A stretch of DNA of 64,000 nt from Litorivicinus sp. (GTDB taxonomy: Bacteria; Pseudomonadota; Gammaproteobacteria; Pseudomonadales; Litorivicinaceae): assembly GCA_018401755.1 (NCBI GenBank), contig JAGYKJ010000007.1, positions 558,001-622,000 on the forward strand. Reading direction: 5' to 3'. Position 1 is the stretch's first letter. Each line of letters starts with the position of its first letter. Positions 8,633 to 16,951 of this stretch are shown one piece after another. Both the position numbers and the translations under genes were made by a program. Under the pieces are notes generated by a model. It saw only the letters and a program-made list of their open reading frames with translations, was not told where the DNA came from and did no database searches.

Positions 8633-9257
8633 GGCAAAGTCGCCGAACCCACAGGTGGCCAATACTCATCAGACAGCCTGCAATCAGGAGTAATAGATGT
8701 CCGGGCGTGGTCTGTAACACAGCCCAAGTCGCCCCTGGTGTTAATGCAATCGCGCTTGCTGAGAGCAATGGAATCAAGATTGACAGCATGGATGCCTGCA
8801 TCCGGTGGGTCGCGCTCGCTGCCTCAATTTTCAGCCGCAAGCTGCGCGCATCACGGAGTGATCTAGACAGCTCGTCCAGCGTATGTGCCAACGGGCCTCC
8901 GAGCGAGTCCCGCACCACCAAGGTTGCACCAGCAATCTTCAACGCCTCAATCTGAAGGCGCTCACCTCGCTGTAATAGCACTCGGCCAAGACTCAAGGTG
9001 ACCTGACGTTCATGTTGCCATTGCATTAACTCGTCATACACCACCCCTGATTGACTGGCCTGCGCCTCACGGAGCGCTCGGCCCAAGTCATGCCCAGCAC
9101 GCAACTGCCGTGCAAGCACAGCAAAGATGCCGTCGAGTTCCGCATCCAATGCATGACGCAACCGGCTGACACGTCGTCGCTTCTGTACTCCTTGGACGAT
9201 CGAAGGTGCACGCCAGATCAGCATCAAGCACACAAATACCATCACACCGCTGGCCAT
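8622..9257 (-). CDS. tadB: TadB-like inner-membrane platform protein
   Basis: A 211-residue F-domain platform protein. After an N-terminal helix (MVFVCLMLIWR) come FAVLARQLRAGHDLGRALRE, EALKIAGATLVVRDSLGGPL and LDELSRSLRD, then two C-terminal helices. It is expected to work with TadC and the TadA ATPase in pilus assembly. The ATG at 9257 has GGGAGG seven bases upstream and overlaps the tadA end by 16 bases. It is shorter than typical TadB (about 300 aa), lacking part of the N-terminal region. Confidence 0.85.
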   Translation of the reverse strand: MASGVMVFVCLMLIWRAPSIVQGVQKRRRVSRLRHALDAELDGIFAVLARQLRAGHDLGRALREAQASQSGVVYDELMQWQHERQVTLSLGRVLLQRGERLQIEALKIAGATLVVRDSLGGPLAHTLDELSRSLRDARSLRLKIEAASATHRMQASMLSILIPLLSASAIALTPGATWAVLQTTPGHLLLLIAGCLMSIGHLWVRRLCHVQ

Positions 9258-10411
9258 ACAGCAGCCTCCCCCTCTTGACTCCATAGGGTCTCCAGCAGGA
9301 CCTGGTCACCTTCTAATCCAGCGACTCGGGCGATTGCCGTCAACCGACGCTGACCATCCCCTTGTCGACTGACGTGGGCAATGGTATCGATCGCCCCTGC
9401 AATCTGTTCTCGTATGGCGCGAATCGGTATTTCGACTCCAGCCAAGAGGGTTAACATTTCCAGGCGTCTTAGTGCATCGCGAGGTCCATTGGCATGCACG
9501 GTTGTCATGCATCCTCGGTGGCCGGTATTCATCGCCTGCAACATATCAAGCGCTTCTGGCCCTCGACATTCACCCACCACCAAATGATCCGGCCGCATGC
9601 GAAGTGCATTGCGAAGTAAGTCTCGCAAACTCACCGCACCTTGGCCCTCCATATTGGCTGGACGGGTCTCAAGCCGAACCACATGGGGTAAACCAAGCGA
9701 GAGCTCAGCAGCATCCTCAAGCGTGATAATCCGTGCGGACGGCGGCATTGCCTTTGCCAATGCATTGAGGACAGTTGTTTTCCCTGCACCCGTTCCACCA
9801 CAGACCAGAATGTTGTGCTCGGCGTGCACCGCAGATTCGAGAATGCGCTGCGCGACATCGGGAAACATCCCTGTGTCTCGTAGCGCATCCAATGTCTTTA
9901 ACCCCGGTTTGAACTTCCGAATCGTGAGCATCGGACCATCTGGCGAAATGGGAGGAAGCACCGCATTGATCCGACTGCCATCGGCCAACCGGCCATCTGC
10001 TGTTGGCGCTTGCTCGTCCAATCGACGGCCCAAGGGTTCTAGCATCCGTAAAATAGCGCGTCGGCAGAAATCCCCGTCGACAAACTGGTCAGGAACTGCT
10101 TGGATCTGCCCATCGATCTCCACAAAAATCTGGGCATGTCCGACAACCATGACCTCAGAGATATGGGGATTCTCCAAGAGCGGCTGGAGCGGTCCAAAGC
10201 CCAGTAATTCTGACTTTGCCTTCGCTGCAAGCTGTATGTGATCCACGCCTGCATAGCGTGGTAAGCGCATTTGTTCAGATAGAAATCCATCAACAAGGAC
10301 ATCCTGGTTCGGACGCAAGTCAGGATCACCCAAACGGGATTGATTGGCTAAGTATAGGTCGAGATCCGATACCAACTGACGACGGAGATCAAGTGCTATT
10401 TGATCGGTCAT
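9242..10411 (-). CDS. tadA: TadA/CpaF-type pilus assembly ATPase
   Basis: Secretion ATPase of the VirB11/GspE superfamily that powers Flp pilus assembly at the inner membrane. In 389 residues it shows LGFGPLQPLLENPHISEVMV, LDEQAPTADGRLADGSRINA, Walker A GGTGAGKT at residues 205-212, the Asp box ITLEDAAEL, and the Walker B region LVVGECRGPEALDMLQAMNTGH with HANGPRDAL. The length is slightly under the usual 420-470 because the N-terminal extension is short. Start in ATGA overlap with rcpA. Confidence 0.93.
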   Translation of the reverse strand: MTDQIALDLRRQLVSDLDLYLANQSRLGDPDLRPNQDVLVDGFLSEQMRLPRYAGVDHIQLAAKAKSELLGFGPLQPLLENPHISEVMVVGHAQIFVEIDGQIQAVPDQFVDGDFCRRAILRMLEPLGRRLDEQAPTADGRLADGSRINAVLPPISPDGPMLTIRKFKPGLKTLDALRDTGMFPDVAQRILESAVHAEHNILVCGGTGAGKTTVLNALAKAMPPSARIITLEDAAELSLGLPHVVRLETRPANMEGQGAVSLRDLLRNALRMRPDHLVVGECRGPEALDMLQAMNTGHRGCMTTVHANGPRDALRRLEMLTLLAGVEIPIRAIREQIAGAIDTIAHVSRQGDGQRRLTAIARVAGLEGDQVLLETLWSQEGEAAVWPAV

Positions 10412-11375
10412 TGATACACCCCGACCGGGTCTCGCGAGCCGAGCATCGGGGTCACAGAGACCTGTGGTATCTCAATGCGATCGGCCAGTCGTGGGCGCAT
10501 CACCACCCAAAGTTCTCGACGCTCGGTACTTTGCTGTCCCGCTGCAAGTGCGCCAGGTAGACCTTGCCGTGCATGGCCTCGCTCACCTCGCTCAATTCGT
10601 GCCAAAAGGACCGGTAGGCCAAGCGCAAAACGGCGAGTTAATTGAAGCTCTCTCGATGACAAGCCAGGAACCCCATCGAGTTGCACGGCATAGTCCAAGG
10701 CGGTTAACGACAGATCCACATCGAGAGAGACTGCAGTGAGGTCACGCGCTTTCGCAGCCAGCTGAATGTCGAGGCCATAGGGACGAAACTCGGTGGCCGA
10801 CTCCCCTCCGGGAATCGGAATCTCCCCGCCTGCCAAGAGCGTCGTGGTTTCCCCGTCTTCGAGATGCAGCACGCCTTGCGACCAAAGGTTCGCATAGCCA
10901 CGGCGCTCAGCCGCTTGCAATCGACCAAATACGTCCAGATTTAACACGCCCATCGCGTCATCAAACTGTGGATTTAATCCGCGAGAGGTGCCCATGCCTT
11001 GTAACCGAATATCCCCGTTAAGTTGGATATCTAATCCGAACTCCTGGGCAGCTTGTTCACTGACTTCCGTCACGAGCACATCAATTAAATACTGGGAGGG
11101 AACCCCTTCCTCCACGCCAGATACGACAATATCAAAGCGCTGTTGATGCGTACCTCGCAGACACCACAGCACGGTCGCGCCCGGCTGCCGAGCAGACAGC
11201 AGTAACTGCCCTGGCAGGGTTTCTTTCACCGAAATCACCTGCTCATTACCAAGAGCGACATGCTCCACCTTTGGGCACTGCACCAAGGTTGTTCCCCCGG
11301 AGCCAACACGATGCGCTCATTGGCGAACACGTTGGTGCAGCTGCTGACGAAGGCAATCCACAGACACCACTTCAT
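10408..11375 (-). CDS. rcpA: RcpA/CpaC-type pilus secretin, frame-shifted near the N terminus
   Basis: Outer-membrane secretin of the Tad pilus. The long frame (10408-11286) has the pilus N-terminal domain (VALGNEQVISVKETLPGQLL) and the secretin core (VDVLVTEVSEQAAQEFGLDI-like start, EDGETTTLLAGGEIPIPGG, RRELWVVMRPRL). Its signal peptide and first strand (MKWCLWIAFVSSC, ERIVLAPG) lie in another frame from ATG 11375, which overlaps the rcpC stop as ATGA. The two join as APGGTTLVQCP if the G5 run at 11294-11298 had six G. Reconstructed length is about 322 residues, short for the family. A one-base assembly error is the simplest explanation. Confidence 0.82.
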
Positions 11376-12100
11376 GACAGACCCACCGTTACTACTGCGC
11401 GCTTGGGAGCAGCCTGCTTGGGTTGCTGAGCCGGATCAGCAATGGTCTTTAAGGTCACCGACGGACATTGCGAGCGAGCGCACAGTCCAAGGTGCAGGCG
11501 ACCCAAACGCCGGCCGCGCTCGAGCATACGTAACTGCTCCTTCGACAGATGTAGCCAGAGTGTTCGCTGTAACGAATCAGGATCCGTTACGGAGACCGGG
11601 ATGGCTGACAAAATAACTCCATCTTGGTGTCCCGTCTGGCTCTCGAACACGAAGGTTGCATGGGCATCTGGAGGTAACTGCTGGGGGACGCTTTGCGCCA
11701 TCTCAGTTGGCATGCGTAGCATCAGATCTGAGGAGTTTAGCTGTAACGAAATCTGGGCCCGCGGATTGGGGGCGAGCATATGTGCCGCCATCGGAGTCCC
11801 GATTGGGAGCGGTTGCCGAATTAACGGCTGATCGACCCAGATTTCTGTATCGACAGAGACCGCATCGGAGGGCATCCACGCGACCGGATATGCCACCTTC
11901 TGCACCATCTCTGGCGTCAATCGATCACCTGTATTCACGGGCTGCATCAGCACCCATGCCTCGACCAGATCGGGCTCTGGCGCAGGCAATACTGGCCCCT
12001 CAATGACGGTCGGAGTATTCATCATGATTGCAACACCAGAGACTAGAATTGCTGCCGGAATTTGCCAATAGGCTCGTAATACCTCACGCATTGGTGGCAT
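11372..12100 (-). CDS. rcpC: RcpC/CpaB-like Flp pilus assembly protein
   Basis: A 242-residue protein with an N-terminal membrane anchor (IPAAILVSGVAIMM), a SAF-type domain (VLMQPVNTGDRLTPEMVQ, LIRQPLPIGTPMAAHML) and a C-terminal region with SVTLKTI, matching CpaB/RcpC, which binds the secretin in the periplasm. GGAGG lies six bases before ATG 12100. It overlaps its neighbours on both sides. Typical order rcpC-rcpA is kept, but rcpB and tadZ are absent. Confidence 0.83.
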   Translation of the reverse strand: MPPMREVLRAYWQIPAAILVSGVAIMMNTPTVIEGPVLPAPEPDLVEAWVLMQPVNTGDRLTPEMVQKVAYPVAWMPSDAVSVDTEIWVDQPLIRQPLPIGTPMAAHMLAPNPRAQISLQLNSSDLMLRMPTEMAQSVPQQLPPDAHATFVFESQTGHQDGVILSAIPVSVTDPDSLQRTLWLHLSKEQLRMLERGRRLGRLHLGLCARSQCPSVTLKTIADPAQQPKQAAPKRAVVTVGLS

Positions 12101-12434
12101 TGGGAGCCTCCAAAATATTCAACCATGGGCTCATATGTTCTGACCCAATGAGCCAGCCGTGCATCCCGTCGTCGTGTTCAATCACCTGCGCGAGACAGGC
12201 ACCTTTCAGCCAAAAGACATCCCGTTGACTGGTCTCGTCGTGGATACGTAAGCTCTGGAATCCAGAACGCTCTAACCACTCAGTCAACTCATGTGTGGGC
12301 ATCAGAGGCGACCAAGCAATGATGCCAAGGGGACGAATCTGCTCTGTCTGAATACCGGGGTAGTCTTGAAAGCATGCCCAGCTGGCAGAGGGCGAGATCA
12401 ATCCGAGAAGCAAGGCAATGGCAACATTACGCAT
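12084..12434 (-). CDS. small secreted protein of the Tad operon, unknown
   Basis: A 116-residue protein with a clear signal peptide MRNVAIALLLGLISPSASWA, then a soluble domain containing two cysteines (ACFQDYPG, KGACLAQV) that might pair. I do not recognise a family. The start at 12434 is chosen over a 188-codon frame because the signal peptide begins there, AGGA lies nine bases upstream, and it overlaps the previous gene by only eight bases. Position between pseudopilin and rcpC genes suggests an envelope role in pilus biogenesis. Confidence 0.6.
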   Translation of the reverse strand: MRNVAIALLLGLISPSASWACFQDYPGIQTEQIRPLGIIAWSPLMPTHELTEWLERSGFQSLRIHDETSQRDVFWLKGACLAQVIEHDDGMHGWLIGSEHMSPWLNILEAPNATNA

Positions 12435-12897
12435 CGGGACGTATCCTTTTCGGGAGTGGCATATGAAGATCCCCAATGACGCCCACCGCGGTAATGGACG
12501 ATGGGCGAGTTTCAGAGAATGGAGTGGGCGCACCCAACCTCCGGATGAGTTCGACAACAGCCTGCGTCCATTGCAGGTCGCGTGGCTTTGGAATCCAACC
12601 GTCCGCATGGACAGCTGCCAAAAATGGCTCTGTTTCACCGAGGTAGCCATCGCGCGGTAGTAACCGCCCTGACTTCACAATGACTCTGGGAAAATCAGCG
12701 TGTTGCCACTCGATCTGCTGTTCAATTTCAAGCACCGATTGATCATTGAATTGGCCAGACCAAAGGCCCGTTAGAAGGCGATCAAAGGTGCCGTGGGTTT
12801 CTCGCGCCGTCATGGCGAACAATGCGATACAGGTTAGCCCAGTCAGCCAGACAGGAAGCAGTAAAAGGGTCTCGACCAGGGCGGATCCTCGATTCAT
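12427..12897 (-). CDS. TadE/TadF-like pseudopilin
   Basis: A 156-residue protein starting MNRGSALVETLLLLPVWLTG, the short G-x-x-x-x-E leader and hydrophobic helix of Tad minor pseudopilins (TadE/TadF). The remainder is a soluble domain without recognised motifs. Starts in an ATGA overlap with the tadG-like gene. A prepilin peptidase (TadV) would be needed for its processing and is not encoded in this window. Confidence 0.7.
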   Translation of the reverse strand: MNRGSALVETLLLLPVWLTGLTCIALFAMTARETHGTFDRLLTGLWSGQFNDQSVLEIEQQIEWQHADFPRVIVKSGRLLPRDGYLGETEPFLAAVHADGWIPKPRDLQWTQAVVELIRRLGAPTPFSETRPSSITAVGVIGDLHMPLPKRIRPDA

Positions 12898-13898
12898 GGC
12901 CTGGCCCCCACCAGTTCACTGCGCCAGATGGGGCGCCATAAGTCCGCGTCAGCGGACATAAAGCGGGTTCGCGCGACCGAGCTCACTTGCCCAGACTCTG
13001 AGGTACCAACCCCAGCTTCGATTGAGAACAGATTCGGACCGCGCCACTCCAGTACCAAGGGCAGTCCTCGATACACAAACCCATCAAGTAAGGTTGATGC
13101 ATCGCCCTGAGCAATGGTCCGCCAGCGCGTGCCAAACCAGCCCCACCCCAGTTTCAAATCAAGCTCATCCGAGGCCATGAATCCACGTCCGGTCATATCA
13201 GGCATCGTGCGTCCAGATCGACGTGCTTGAAGAATCCCTAGAATCCGGGTTTGCCAGGCTCTTGACTGATGCCAGGCCGCTTGCGGGAGGCCATTTAGTG
13301 CTGCCTCAACAAGCGGAACGTACACCGATGGGTGCGCCTCCATCACTGGCATTGCCATCAACAACATGGCATCAAATGCACTGTCCTGACATAGAGTGGC
13401 AACACACAGCGTCTCAATGGTCAGCGGTGATGCTGCACCCTGTGCAGCCTCTCGAATTCGAGAGCCCCCATCGGTTAGGTGCGCAACCACGTCAAAAGCC
13501 CATTGATGTTGTGTGGCCAATGCCACCCCAATCCCGGCTTGAAGTTGTACCTTGGCAGAACTCACAAGCAGTGATGTACCCCCAGTCACAAGTTGATTGG
13601 CGTAGGGAACAAGGTAGCTTGCACGATCCAAGACATTTTTTAAGTAGCGGGTAAAGCTCAGGTAACTGGTCAAATGGGCCACCATCAGATGGCTCGCTAA
13701 AATACGGCGGTTCAAAACAGCCATCGCGTTGAATTCGGTCGCCAATTGGCTCGCGGCAGCGTAGGCAACCCGGTCAGCCACCTGGTGGCCCTCAAATCGC
13801 GCCATTAAGTGGGTGGATTGCGACAGCCACACCAGCAATGCTGCGATTGCAGGGAGCAGCACCACGCTCAACACCAGTGCGAATCCCTGCTGTCGCAT
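12894..13898 (-). CDS. TadG-like pilus-associated protein
   Basis: A 334-residue protein with the N-terminal helix FALVLSVVLLPAIAALLVWL and the following VADRVAYAAASQLATEFNAM, which matches the TadG/Flp-pilus N-terminal helix and its A-x-x-A-A-x-x-A pattern. TadG anchors or shapes the pilus in the envelope. It lacks a von Willebrand A domain, which some TadG proteins carry. Start overlaps the flp stop as TAATG. Confidence 0.68.
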   Translation of the reverse strand: MRQQGFALVLSVVLLPAIAALLVWLSQSTHLMARFEGHQVADRVAYAAASQLATEFNAMAVLNRRILASHLMVAHLTSYLSFTRYLKNVLDRASYLVPYANQLVTGGTSLLVSSAKVQLQAGIGVALATQHQWAFDVVAHLTDGGSRIREAAQGAASPLTIETLCVATLCQDSAFDAMLLMAMPVMEAHPSVYVPLVEAALNGLPQAAWHQSRAWQTRILGILQARRSGRTMPDMTGRGFMASDELDLKLGWGWFGTRWRTIAQGDASTLLDGFVYRGLPLVLEWRGPNLFSIEAGVGTSESGQVSSVARTRFMSADADLWRPIWRSELVGARP

Positions 13899-14173
13899 TA
13901 GTTACCGCCCAAACGCGCGTTCTGGCCCACATAATTTCCAAGGTGTCGTGATGCAGCCGCCTGGGCCTGGGCTTGTACTGCGTTTCCTTCGGCAATTGCC
14001 ACAGCGGACGATCCGTCTTGACCCGCAATTTCATTGGCCATCGCGGCCACCTGGGAACGGACAGTCCCACCTAGGAAACCCACTGCAGCGATAGACGCAA
14101 CCGCAATGAGTCCCACAATCACCAAATATTCCGACAAACCTTGGCCTGTTTGACGATGACTCCACTTCTTCAT
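13898..14173 (-). CDS. flp: Flp-type pilin
   Basis: The major pilin candidate, 91 residues. It begins MKKWSHRQTGQGLSEYLVIV, with the Flp leader G followed by L-S-E-Y (Glu at +5 after the cut) and a hydrophobic helix ending in a Gly-rich turn, then an Ala/Gln-rich tail. It is longer than the usual 50-70 residue Flp pilin. GGGAG lies six bases before ATG 14173. First gene of the leftward Tad operon; its promoter should lie in 14174-14280, where no clear boxes are seen. Confidence 0.85.
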   Translation of the reverse strand: MKKWSHRQTGQGLSEYLVIVGLIAVASIAAVGFLGGTVRSQVAAMANEIAGQDGSSAVAIAEGNAVQAQAQAAASRHLGNYVGQNARLGGN

Positions 14174-14280
14174 CTGACGCTCCCTATGTGGTCTCATTGG
14201 AAGCCTAGCCAATCCCGTGCGATGATCTGACGACAAGGATGCATGGCATGTCAGTGCAAGCGACTAGGGAATGTCCGTCA

Positions 14281-14880
14281 ATGTGGAATGAGAAATACAA
14301 CCAAACCGACTATGTCTACGGCACCGCCCCCTGCCAATGGCTGCTGATGAACCAACATCGCCTCCCGACTACCGGCCTTGCACTAGCCATCGCTGATGGA
14401 GAAGGACGCAATGGCGTGTTTCTCGCCGAACAGGGATTGCAGGTAACGTCTGTGGATTTATCAGAGGTTGGACTTAGGAAAGCCGAGCGGCTTGCTGCCT
14501 CTCGTGGGGTCGCATTGAACACAGTGCAAAGCGATCTTTCCCGGCATCCTGTCGTACCCGAGTCCTTGGCGATCGCTGTATCCATTTACGCGCATTTACC
14601 CTCCAAAATCCGATCCGACGTTCATCAGAGGATTGGTCAGGGCTTGCAACCGGGCGGGCTCTTTCTCTTGGAAGCATTTCATCCGCGACAACGAGACTAT
14701 ACATCGGGAGGTCCTCGCGATCCGGATCTTCTCTATCAGGTCGAGGATGTGCTGGCAGACTTACCAGATCTGACAATCATCGACGCACTTGAAGGCCAAA
14801 CCTTGCTCGCCGAAGGCTATGGACACGTCGGCTTGGGTTATGTCACACGCCTCGTCTTGCAAAAAGGAGCATCACTATGA
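14281..14880 (+). CDS. class I SAM-dependent methyltransferase
   Basis: A roughly 200-residue Rossmann-fold methyltransferase of the TehB-like group. It begins MWNEKYNQTDYVYGTAPCQW, with motif I as ALAIADGEGRNGVFLAEQG and the acidic end of strand 2 in VTSVDLSEVGL. The normal motif I form is D-x-G-x-G-R; here it reads ADGEGR, which is acceptable. The ATG at 14281 fits homologues; ATGs at 14239 and 14248 in the same frame are alternatives. It overlaps the cytochrome gene by ATGA. Confidence 0.82.
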   Translation: MWNEKYNQTDYVYGTAPCQWLLMNQHRLPTTGLALAIADGEGRNGVFLAEQGLQVTSVDLSEVGLRKAERLAASRGVALNTVQSDLSRHPVVPESLAIAVSIYAHLPSKIRSDVHQRIGQGLQPGGLFLLEAFHPRQRDYTSGGPRDPDLLYQVEDVLADLPDLTIIDALEGQTLLAEGYGHVGLGYVTRLVLQKGASL

Positions 14881-15176
14881 CTCGCCATCTGATCACGACA
14901 GCGACCCTATTGCTGTCCACATTAAGTCTCGCCGACGAGTATCAGCCTGACATTGACAACGGCGCCTTTCTGCATGCGGAGCACTGTAGCGAATGTCACA
15001 GTGTTCCAAACCACGAAGCGCTCTACACACGTGAAAACCGCATCGTACAGGAGCGTATCCGTTTGAATGGTCAGGTCAGCGCGTGTGCACAGGCATTTAG
15101 CCTCGGCTGGTTTCCAGACGAAGAGCAGGATGTGTCAGCGTATTTGAACGAGACCTATTACCGGTTTCCCAAATAG
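14877..15176 (+). CDS. small c-type cytochrome
   Basis: A 99-residue periplasmic protein with signal peptide (LITTATLLLSTLSLA) and one heme-binding motif C37-S-E-C-H41. There is no methionine in the C-terminal half, so the distal ligand would not be the usual Met. It ends WFPDEEQDVSAYLNETYYRF, like the last helix of class I cytochromes. Coupled to the methyltransferase by ATGA overlap; ends eight bases before a convergent gene. The electron partner is unknown. Confidence 0.8.
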   Translation: MTRHLITTATLLLSTLSLADEYQPDIDNGAFLHAEHCSECHSVPNHEALYTRENRIVQERIRLNGQVSACAQAFSLGWFPDEEQDVSAYLNETYYRFPK

Positions 15177-15184
15177 CTCATATG

Positions 15185-16153
15185 CTATTCAAATTCCATC
15201 CGTTCAAACACACGCCCCGCGTTGCGAGCGGCCAGCTCGTCATAGGTATGCCAATGCTTGTACGCCGATTGATCAATCTGGTAGGCATCTTGCAGTGAGC
15301 CCCCTGCATCCAGTACAGACTGCACCGCATCACGAAGAAAGACCAAATAATCCAGAGTTCCTGACGTCACTGTCTCAATATCTGTCGGCCCGCCATGACC
15401 GGGCACAATAATCATATCGGCCGCAAAGTTAGCGAAAACCTGAAAGCTGTCCAGCCAAGCCGCAGTATCTGTCTCATCGAAAATAGGCGGCATCCGCACA
15501 TGAAATGCCATGTCACCCGCTAAAATCACGTTTGCATCAGGAATGACAATTGAAATGTCTCCCGGAGAATGAGCCGGACCAAACACCCTGGCTTCAACAA
15601 TACGTCCACCCAGATCGATCTGAAAGGAATCAGTAAACGTCACATCAAAGGACACCACATCGGTATCCTCAGCAAGTTCCGCATTATATCGCCGCATGCT
15701 GTCAAGCATCTCGAATCCACGAACTTCAATCTCATGCTGCGCATCGACATGACCAATGACGGTCGCGCCCTGACTCTTCCAATAATGATTGCCAAGTACG
15801 GCGTGACTTTGTCCGTTTTCACTGAAGACATAGCGAACTGGACGATCGGTGTGTTTTTGAATCTCAGCGTGCAAAGCGCGGGCAAGTGCATTGGTTGCAC
15901 CGCCATTCACAACCGCTACCGACTCCGCTCCGATAATAAAGGAGAGATTATTGTTATGACCTGCATTCTCATAGGTCCCTGGCTGTGTTGCACCAATTGC
16001 ACTAAACACACCAGGGGCTACTTCGACGGGCCAATCATAGAGGGCTGTTCCAGGCGCTCGATCCAAAGGGCCGTACTCGCCTCGTTCGAGAGCCCCTTCA
16101 GCGAGAGCTAGGCGACTGACCACCCAAATCATCCCAATCAAAATACGCGTCAT
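15185..16153 (-). CDS. secreted metallo-beta-lactamase-fold protein with degenerate metal motif
   Basis: A 322-residue exported protein of the MBL fold, like SoxH or quinoprotein relay system hydrolases. It starts MTRILIGMIWVVSRLALA with GGGAG six bases upstream. Later ligands are intact: FGPAHSPGD, LAGDMAF and VPGHGGP. The first motif, normally H-x-H-x-D-H, reads SENGQSH, so two histidines and the aspartate are missing. It may bind one metal or be a non-enzymatic binding protein. Confidence 0.85.
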   Translation of the reverse strand: MTRILIGMIWVVSRLALAEGALERGEYGPLDRAPGTALYDWPVEVAPGVFSAIGATQPGTYENAGHNNNLSFIIGAESVAVVNGGATNALARALHAEIQKHTDRPVRYVFSENGQSHAVLGNHYWKSQGATVIGHVDAQHEIEVRGFEMLDSMRRYNAELAEDTDVVSFDVTFTDSFQIDLGGRIVEARVFGPAHSPGDISIVIPDANVILAGDMAFHVRMPPIFDETDTAAWLDSFQVFANFAADMIIVPGHGGPTDIETVTSGTLDYLVFLRDAVQSVLDAGGSLQDAYQIDQSAYKHWHTYDELAARNAGRVFERMEFE

Positions 16154-16186
16154 GCCGATCTCCCTGCGTCTCAACGCAGGAATACG

Positions 16187-16879
16187 CTAACGCCTTTTTT
16201 GTTTCTCACCAAACATGTTCTGCCGTTCTTCATCCGTCGGGGGACGACTGGGTCGCATTCCTTCACCGACAGCATAAGCCTTCATCGTTGCGGGTCGAGA
16301 TCCGATCCGAGTAAACCATGCCTTCACGTTTGGAAAATCATCCAAGTTTTGCTGTTGATTTGTATGGGGGACGATCCAGGGGTAGCACGCCATATCCGCG
16401 ACAGAATAACTCCCTGCTAAAAAGTCACGCCCTTCCAATCCCACATCGAGCACATGGTATAGCCGCGCCGTCTCTTTGGTATAGCGCTCTTGCGCATACG
16501 GAATCGGCTCCGGCGCATAGAGATTAAAATGATGATTCTGTCCCGCCATGGGACCCAGGCCACCCATTTGCCACATCAGCCACTGAATGGTTTGGTATCG
16601 GGTACGGAGATCACTTGCTAAGAATTGACCGGTCTTTTCCGCGAAATAAAGCAGAATTGCGCCTGACTCAAATATGCGCACTGGCTCACCGCCATCATTT
16701 GGCGCGTGATCAATGATCGCGGGCATCCGATTGTTGGGGGAAAGTCGTAAAAAATCTGGCTGGAACTGGTCACCAGCACCAATATTGATCGGGTGAATAC
16801 GGTACGCCAGTCCACACTCCTCCAACATCAGGGTAATCTTATGCCCGTTGGGGGTCGGCCAGTAATATAAATCAATCAT
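16187..16879 (-). CDS. glutathione S-transferase family protein
   Basis: A 230-residue thioredoxin-fold plus helical-domain protein of the YfcG/YghU (Nu-class) type. The N-terminal domain carries YWPTPNGHKITLMLEE with the Thr/Asn pair used in disulfide-bond reductase activity in that class, the cis-Pro in NNRMPAIID, and ESGAILLYFAEKTG for glutathione binding. C-terminal domain has AGSYSVADMACYPW. Cytoplasmic; substrate unknown. It reads with the MBL gene 33 bases downstream. Confidence 0.9.
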   Translation of the reverse strand: MIDLYYWPTPNGHKITLMLEECGLAYRIHPINIGAGDQFQPDFLRLSPNNRMPAIIDHAPNDGGEPVRIFESGAILLYFAEKTGQFLASDLRTRYQTIQWLMWQMGGLGPMAGQNHHFNLYAPEPIPYAQERYTKETARLYHVLDVGLEGRDFLAGSYSVADMACYPWIVPHTNQQQNLDDFPNVKAWFTRIGSRPATMKAYAVGEGMRPSRPPTDEERQNMFGEKQKRR

Positions 16880-16951
16880 GTGTCACTCCTTATTGCAAAG
16901 CCACAGTGCCGCTGAACCCACAAAAACTCAACCCATCACGGATTACATTCA

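Noticed and set aside
9597-10241. A 214-codon plus-strand open frame opposite tadA
   Set aside because: It is the antisense shadow of a well-conserved ATPase gene and shows no domain, signal or ribosome-binding site of its own.
11290-11300. Programmed -1 frameshift in rcpA
   Set aside because: The site lacks a canonical slippery heptamer and no downstream stimulatory structure is apparent; similar breaks in unrelated genes favour an indel.
7396-12434. Small Tad-operon proteins as a toxin-antitoxin pair
   Set aside because: Both have signal peptides, are far apart and are overlapped by pilus genes, which does not fit toxin-antitoxin layout.
15569-16111. A 180-codon plus-strand frame opposite the MBL-fold gene
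   Set aside because: Antisense shadow; no family-like sequence.
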